NCBI GenBank assembly: GCA_002245135.1
Contig: NGBS01001164.1
Span: 62,001 to 126,000, forward strand
Direction: 5' to 3'
Source of the DNA: Proteromonas lacertae
Taxonomy: Eukaryota > Sar > Bigyra > Opalinata > Proteromonadidae
DNA: 64,000 bases
Positions 57,501-64,000 of the stretch are shown one piece after another. The notes under the pieces are model-generated. The model had not been told where the DNA came from, did no database searches, and was given only the letters and a program-made list of their open reading frames with translations. Numbering within the stretch: the first letter of the stretch is position 1; every line of letters begins with the position of its first letter. The translations under genes and the position numbers were made by a program.

Positions 57501-60500
57501 AATAATCCTTCAGTTGTATTAGTTACTGATTCTAAAAATCCATTAAAATCTTTACCTGTAGTTATAACAGCAACTTTTTCTGAAGATGTATTAGATTTTG
57601 AATATGCATTCGAAAATGCAGAATATCAACATAAAGAGATACAAAGTAATTCAGTTTATATTTATGCTTTTTATCCAAATGCATTGACTAGTTTTACAAC
57701 ATTTTATATTCCTCCAGGTATTACAATTGGATATACAACTAGTTTGCCAAATACAGCATCAAATGAATTAAGTTATTCATTAGATTTTATTGAGAGTTTT
57801 ACAACTTATAAGTATTTAAATAGAAAAGTGATGTGGAATAAATTATGGAAAATCACTATTGCTAATGATATTGTGATTAGATTTACAGCAAGAACAGAAA
57901 CAGGTATTGAAGTATTACTAGGTGATGAAGTAGAATCACCTAGTGTTATTTATAGATTTACATTTGGAGATAAAAATAATGATACATGTAAAATAACATT
58001 CGAAAGAGATGGTAAAATAACAGAAGTACAATCTTTAAAGAAGAATGTAGCTGATGAATATAATGATGTACCATTATGGATTAGTGTAACAGATAATAAA
58101 TACAGTATGGGTATTGGTACTATTCCTGATGAAGAAGTTATAATTACTTATGTAGATACAAATCCAGTTCAGACAAAAACTCCTTATTTTACATTTGTTG
58201 GTGATGATACTTCGTTTAAGAATATTAAAGTTGGAAGGGATAATAACGATTTTAGTGTTGAATGGAAATATAATATTGAGTCACCAATTAAAACACTTCC
58301 AATTCATGTTTTTGCTTCATGGAATTTACCCACTTATGATTTTGGACTTTATTCAATTACAAGTGATAATTGTAAATTGTATAATTTCGAAAGAATAAGT
58401 GATAGTGAAAGAAAATTATATTCATTTGATGTTTCATTTGTTGGGAAAAATGATTGTAGATTTTATGTTAAAAAAGGTGTTGTAATAAGTGTGAATGGTG
58501 ATAAAAATGTAGAATCATCTACAATTGTTTTGTATTACTCTGAAGAAATAACTGAATGTGATTTAACTAGCAAAAACAATATGAAATTCAATATATTTAC
58601 AGAATCATTTAAAACTAACAATGCTTCTCATATTTACTCTAAATTTTCCATCAAATGTACTGATAATATTCTAATTGGTTTTCCTCAAGATGAATTATCA
58701 ACAAGTTTTTATGGGTTTTATATAGGTAAAGATAGAGGAATTTCAATTGCTGTTGGTTATTATACAATAGATGAGAGTAAAAATAATATAACATTTCATG
58801 AAATTAGTAGTAAATATTCTCCTTTATGTGATAAAGATATGTTTGTTAATTTATGGCTAGATGTTTATTATGATGGTGATTTTGAAGTATTAACACTTGG
58901 TTCAGGTGATATAATGAATGAAAATTTAATTATACATGAATTTGATTGGAATAATCAATCAGTGCATAATACATCATATATAGCATTCACCAATGTTGAT
59001 ACATCTGCTTATATAAAGAATATAATAGTTGGACCAGGTAAATCTGATAAAGAAAAGCCAAAAGTTGAAATTAGTACCGAAAATTCAGGTCCATTTGCTG
59101 ATTTACCAGTTGAAATAAAAATTAGATTTAGTGAGGCTGTTAGTGAACTTGATAAAAACAAGATTGAAATAACAAATTGTATTATTTCAAGATTCAGCTA
59201 TATCATAGGTGAATATTTTATTAAAATAATCCCATTAACAAGTGATTATCCTGCTGGTGTTCATATTCCAGCTGGTGTTGTGACAGATTTATCAGGTAAT
59301 CCAAATGAAGAATCAAATACTTTACAAATTGAGCTTGATGATACATCAATATTTTCAATTGATTTTGGAGATATTGAAGAAACATCTTATACATTATGGT
59401 ATGATCAATGGAAAAGTTCAATTCCAGGAAATATCATATTATCAACGAGATCTTATCGTGATTCTAGATGTATTGGTTTTGCCAAAGATGTAAAAGAGCC
59501 ATATCCTATTTATGATGTGTGTTTAGAACATTATACATTGAAAATCAGGAAATTAAATGATGAGACATCAATTGATATATTACTTTCTATGACAGTAGGT
59601 TCAAATATTGACTATATGTGGATTGAATTAGCTTCTACCAAACTATTAAGAATTGGTAAAGGTACAGAAGTATCTGAAAGTTCAGTAGTTGCATCTTTTG
59701 ACTTAAATGATTATGAATATGTTGATAAGTTGCAGTATGTATCATTTATGGGAGAAAGAGCATCATTTCATGATATAATTATTCTACCATGTGGATCTTC
59801 AAGTTCACCAATTCCTACATTTCAAACCAAGAGTACCAATTCCATCAAATGTTGCTCCCAATTCCAATCGATTTGTTTTTTACTGAAGCAGTAACTGGAA
59901 TTAGTAGTTATAGTAGTTTTAAGACTGAAAATGGTGAAATAACCAAATTTGAAGGTACTGGCAGACATTATTATCTAGATTTCTTACCATATGGAACAGG
60001 AGATAGTGAATTGAAACTAGAGAAAGATGTAGTAACATCAAGAGGAGGTTTTACAAATCCTGAAGTATCAATTACTACAACTTATTCAAATGAAATACAG
60101 AATTTTACTTATCAATCTTATGAAAAAGATTTTAAAATCCAAAGTAAAGCATGGAAATCCAGTTCATTTGGAACATTATGGTCAACATTTTCTGTAAGAT
60201 GTGAATATGATTTAATGATAAGATTATCTCCTTGGATTAATGGCGGTTATCCACAATATATCTTCACTTTTTCTGATCATAAAACATTTGACAATTATAT
60301 AGATAAAATAAACAAAAAAAGAGTTATAGAGTCAAATTTGATAAAATATCAATATGTCATAAATACAGCAGTAAAGATTATTGGATTTCGCAGAACAAAT
60401 CATTAATTCAATTTGGTAAAGGAAAAATAATCAATGAAAATGTTTTATTCACATTTAGAGATTCTCAACCAATAGCTACAAACTTTATATCATTTGGAGG

Positions 60501-63500
60501 ATATTATTCTAAAATTGATTATATCAATATTGCTGTAGGTCCAAAAGATGGAAGTGTTTTGAATGGAATAATGTATAGTGAAGTTAGTTTCCCTACAAAT
60601 GAAAAAGAGATTGTTGTTTATGTAGAATGGAATCATGATGTTGATGACTTTACGCTTGAAGATGATGTAAGAACAACCAATGGAATAGTGAAAGATTTTA
60701 GAGTGATAGATAAGAGTTCATATTCATTTACATATGAAGCATCAGGATGTGGATTCGGATATATTAATATTCCATCAGGTGCAGCTCATTATACAGATGA
60801 TTTAGGGAATTTGATTGGTTCTGAAGAATTTGTACCACTTTATATTGATTTTTGTGATGAAAGACCAATTGCCATTTATAAAAGGTCCAAGTGAACTTTT
60901 TGTTAGTAGTATTCCGTTTGTTATTACTGTTTCATTTAAAAGCAGCGTATATGGATTTACATCAGAAGATATAATTGTAAATCGACACAACAAAATATAT
61001 GGGTTTAAAAAGATTAATGAATTGACTTATGAATTTGAAATAGTAATAATTGGAAGTTCAACAGAAGTAGCGTTATTTATTGATGAAAATAGATTAACTG
61101 ATATTTATGGAAATCAGAACACTAGATCTAACTCAATTACATTACCACAATATGGTCCAATGATAAAGTCATATTCAATAACAACAAATATGAAATACAG
61201 TCCGTTATATTTATGGCAGTGGTCAACTGGTGAAGAAATGAATACTGAAATTTCATTTGGTGTTAATTGTAATAATGATGTTCATGTTTCTTATTCAGCA
61301 GAGCTAAATGATGAAAATGGGTTGATTTATGAATTTTTAATTGGAACTGATAATAATAGACAATCTCAATTCTTAGTTAATCGTAATATTGTAAAGACAA
61401 TAGATGGTGCAATATGTAAACCAGGAGAATTTGTTCCAATGTGGTTTAGTTTTCATGGTAGGGTTTCTAAGTTTGGTATTGGTTATATTGAGGAAGGTAA
61501 TACAAAATTGATATATGAAGATAGAGATGTTTATAATTTCAAATACATTGGCTTATCAAACGATAATGATCCTATCATTTTTAGAAATATTACTGTAGGT
61601 CCGGTAGATGCAATTTCTCCAAGAACAGATATTATTACAAGTGCTATTACTTACATAACATCTAGAAATCCAATTGAAGTGAATATATCATTTACAAATG
61701 ATTGTTTAGATATCAACCAAACAATGATCATTAGTACTAGTAGTGATATTTACGAGTTTAAAGAGATTAATAAAAGATTATATACTTTCAAATATGCACC
61801 TTTAGATGGAGTTAATTATATTCAAATACCAAAAGGAATTTGTCATGATTCTAAGAACAGAAATAATGAACAATCGATATTATATTCATTTGAATATACA
61901 AAAGGATCTTTCACATGTAAATTTGAAAGTAATAGTGGTAAATCAGTTACTTTTGCTCCAGTTACAGTTACTTTATCGTTTAGTGAAGCTACAGAAGAAT
62001 TTAAATTAGATGTTGTTACGATTACAGGAGGATATGCATTTTTAAACGATTTAGAACATACAGCTGATAAAACAGTTTATACATTTAAAGTATATTTCCA
62101 AGATGTTGAGCCAACATATTTATCTATAGAAGAAGGAGTAATTCATGATATTCATAACAATAAAATATCTGAATCTGAATTGTTTTTATTACCAAGATAT
62201 GATAATAATAAGTTAATATCATTTATTCCATCAACTGGTTTAAATGGAATTCCATTTTATGCAAATCCTTGGGAAGGAAAAGCTAGATCCAATATCTTTG
62301 TTACATTTTCAGTCAAATGTGAATATAGTTCTGGTATTGGATTTAGTTCAAGTATGTATAACAGTAAAACTGATGACTTATATGAAATAGAATTAGGAGC
62401 TCAACAAAACATGAAAACAACATTAAGGAAAGGTTTGAATCAGAAAGTGGTAGAAACTTCAGAAGGTGCAATTTGTGAGGGTTTTGAAAATGAAGTTAAA
62501 TTGTGGGCTAAATATGAAAAAGGAGTAATACAGATAGGTAAAGGAGAAACAGTAGAAGAGAATACATTCTTAGAATATGTAGATAGATCTCCACTATCAA
62601 TAAAATACATTTACTTTACCACTTATTTATATGAAGCTACTTTTTTAAACATTAATATTGGCCCAAATGATTTAATTGCCCCATCATTAGAAATATTAGA
62701 TATTTGGGGAGTATTTGATTCAATAAGAGGTAGTTACAGATTATCAACAAATGGTAGTTTATGGTGTGCAAGTCTTATATTCCCTTCAAATAGACCAAAT
62801 AGTGAATATATTATAGAAAAAGGAAATCGTACAAATATTGGTATTACACCAGTGGATATGGTATTAACAGGATTAATGACAGGATCAAAATATGATGTTT
62901 GGTGTTATGCTGAAGATGATAAAGGTGTTTCAATAACAGTAGATAATGCAAATGAGGTAAGAAGAATTGTAACAATTCCAGGTGGAACTAAATATCCAAT
63001 AATAACAATATTATACATCAAAGGAAGAAAAGATTCAATTTATATTGATTTTAAATTAGACAGATCAGGATATTTCTACGCATTAGCAGTAAAAAGCGGA
63101 AGTAAAACTCCTACTATCGAACAGATTAAAGAGAAAGGTATAAACGTAATTTGCACGATATATGATGAATTAGCTGTGTCTATTTTGCATTTAGAAACAA
63201 TGACTTATTATGATGTATATTTCTACTCAGAAACAATGTTTGGTGATGGAGCTCCAATTGATTATGTTATTCAGAATATGAGAACTGTTAGAACTGATGG
63301 TAGTTGTCCATCTTATGATGGTAAAGAATGCAATGATCATGGTTTATGTGATGATGGTATATGTATGTGTGAATTTGGCTATCATAAAGCTGATTGTTCA
63401 GGAGTATGTCCAGGTTTGACTGAAGATAATGAATGTAGCGGAAATGGCTTTTGTATAGTAAGTGCAATTGGTTATGCAGAATGTGTTTGTAATCAATTTT

Positions 63501-63787
63501 ATTATGGAATGGACTGTACAATTCATTGTCCAAATGATGGAAAAAGTGAATGTGGAGGTACAACCAGAGGAACTTGTAATACAGAAACAGGTGAATGTAA
63601 ATGCAAAAAAGGATACAAAGGATATAATTGTGCTGATGAGACATTGAGTGTAGGAGCAATAGTAGGAATAGTTATTGGAGTTGTTGCAATTTTAATAATA
63701 GCATTAGTAGTGTTTTATTTATTCAAAACTCCAATTAGCATAAGATTAAAAGAGAAAAAAGAAAATGAATATTCAATGTTTGTTTAA
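54551..63787 (+). CDS. Giant adhesion-like type I membrane protein: fibrinogen-like, Ig-like/FA-type repeats, EGF, TM
   Basis: One intron (54691-54721), then a ~9-kb exon; about 3,070 aa. Signal peptide MKSFLRLVISAYLVLSIVQS, one Ig-like domain, then a fibrinogen-C-like domain (about residues 125-360; FEDCYDIKNRFPDYKSGLYY, EQKLAGGGWTLFYAN). Next is a long array alternating Ig-like units (LPVVITATFSEDVLDFE, LPVEIKIRFSEAVSELD, about a dozen) with about eight beta-sandwich units resembling farnesoic-acid-methyltransferase-like domains (WNSTQVGKIWSAFNV, WKSSSFGTLWSTFSV). A fibronectin-III-like unit, three EGF domains (residues about 2905-3015), one TM helix (VGAIVGIVIGVVAILIIALV) and a 24-residue basic tail close it. 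Frame breaks occur near 59840, 60375 and 60885. It is likely a cell-surface adhesion or prey/substrate-binding protein. Confidence 0.8.
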
Positions 63788-63839
63788 CTAATTATTATTG
63801 TTTTATTATAAATATATAAATATATATATATTATCTATC

Positions 63840-64000
63840 CTAATAGCTCTTGGTGGAAAAAATCAACGAATCTCTAACTAATTTATCTCCTTCTTCATTA
63901 GATATTGGTGTAATCTCATCTAAATAGCTATCGATAATAGCTATATCATGTAATCTAATAATTGGCATAAAATATTTCTGAATTTCTTTATGTTTTTCAT
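63840..64000 (-). CDS. C-terminal end of an unrecognised protein, partial
   Basis: An open frame runs from the window edge to TAG at 63840-63842 and reads EKHKEIQKYFMPIIRLHDIA, a short acidic middle, then VRDSLIFSTKSY. Codon use and amino-acid mix look coding, and it converges on the preceding gene with 52 bp between stops. Too little is present to name a family. Confidence 0.5.
   Translation of the reverse strand, partial: EKHKEIQKYFMPIIRLHDIAIIDSYLDEITPISNEEGDKLVRDSLIFSTKSY

Noticed and set aside
60350-60372. GTAAAG...CGCAG as a 23-nt intron repairing the second frame break of the giant gene
   Set aside because: It would remove the YWIS strand that is conserved in the other repeats, and it does not have the GTAT/TAG ends of this genome.
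1-64000. Mobile elements, CRISPR arrays, viral insertions
   Set aside because: No transposase, reverse transcriptase, integrase, terminal repeats or regularly spaced repeats were seen; the only long repeats are the ABC conversion tract and the glycosyltransferase pair.

Overview
The window is nuclear DNA of a very AT-rich, gene-dense, intron-rich flagellated protist. The genes are eukaryotic: AP-3 mu, COP9 signalosome subunit 2, a Rab5-like GTPase, LUC7, a chromodomain protein and ABCB transporters. Two genes point to a cilium or flagellum (a nephrocystin-4 C-terminus and a UBXN11-type protein). ETF-alpha and a peroxiredoxin with presequence-like N-termini, plus a bacterial-type MutS (MSH1-like), indicate ordinary mitochondria. 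SepSecS shows that selenocysteine is made. TAA, TAG and TGA all behave as stops in the models built here. The lineage cannot be fixed from this stretch; a free-living amoeboflagellate-type organism fits, but that is inference.

Gene structure is the dominant feature. Roughly 100 introns can be placed by restoring reading frame and protein homology. They are 24-53 nt long (mostly 27-36), almost always start GTAT and end TAG. Most genes therefore look like broken ORFs until these are spliced. Exon sums are multiples of three for every multi-exon model except three, which carry apparent 1-nt frameshifts: the ZC2HC gene, the eEF1A methyltransferase gene and the 9-kb adhesion-like gene.

Layout. 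0-5 kb: nephrocystin-4 C-terminus, a CBS-domain/voltage-sensor/PTEN-like phosphatase, AP-3 mu. 5-16 kb: a tandem pair of glycosyltransferase-like genes and a tandem pair of ABCB full transporters that share a recently converted NBD2. 16-25 kb: a secreted PDZ-PA-PA protein, a two-trihelix DNA-binding protein, ETF-alpha divergent from a peroxiredoxin-thioredoxin fusion, a PABPN1-like protein, a Gly-rich ZC2HC protein, a Cys-repeat membrane protein. 25-37 kb: LUC7, chromodomain/AT-hook protein, an ENT nucleoside transporter divergent from a 43-aa STMP1-like microprotein, UBXN11, a GT31-like enzyme, a NIPA-like transporter, an LRR protein, a zinc-knuckle protein. 37-51 kb: a small phosphatase-like protein, a 7TM receptor, eEF1A methyltransferase, HMG-box protein, Rab5-like GTPase, CSN2, TTP-like CCCH protein, CNBHD channel, SepSecS, a coiled-coil protein. 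51-64 kb: MSH1-like MutS and a ~3,070-residue adhesion-like membrane protein with fibrinogen, Ig-like and EGF domains; the start of the next gene lies on the minus strand at the edge.

Promoters are short. Two recurrent motifs lie close upstream of many starts: GGCTTGA/AGCTTGA and GAAACG (often GAAACGGATA or GAAACGAATA), in either orientation. Most promoters carry one or the other, suggesting two promoter classes. No transposon, CRISPR array, rRNA or convincing tRNA was found.
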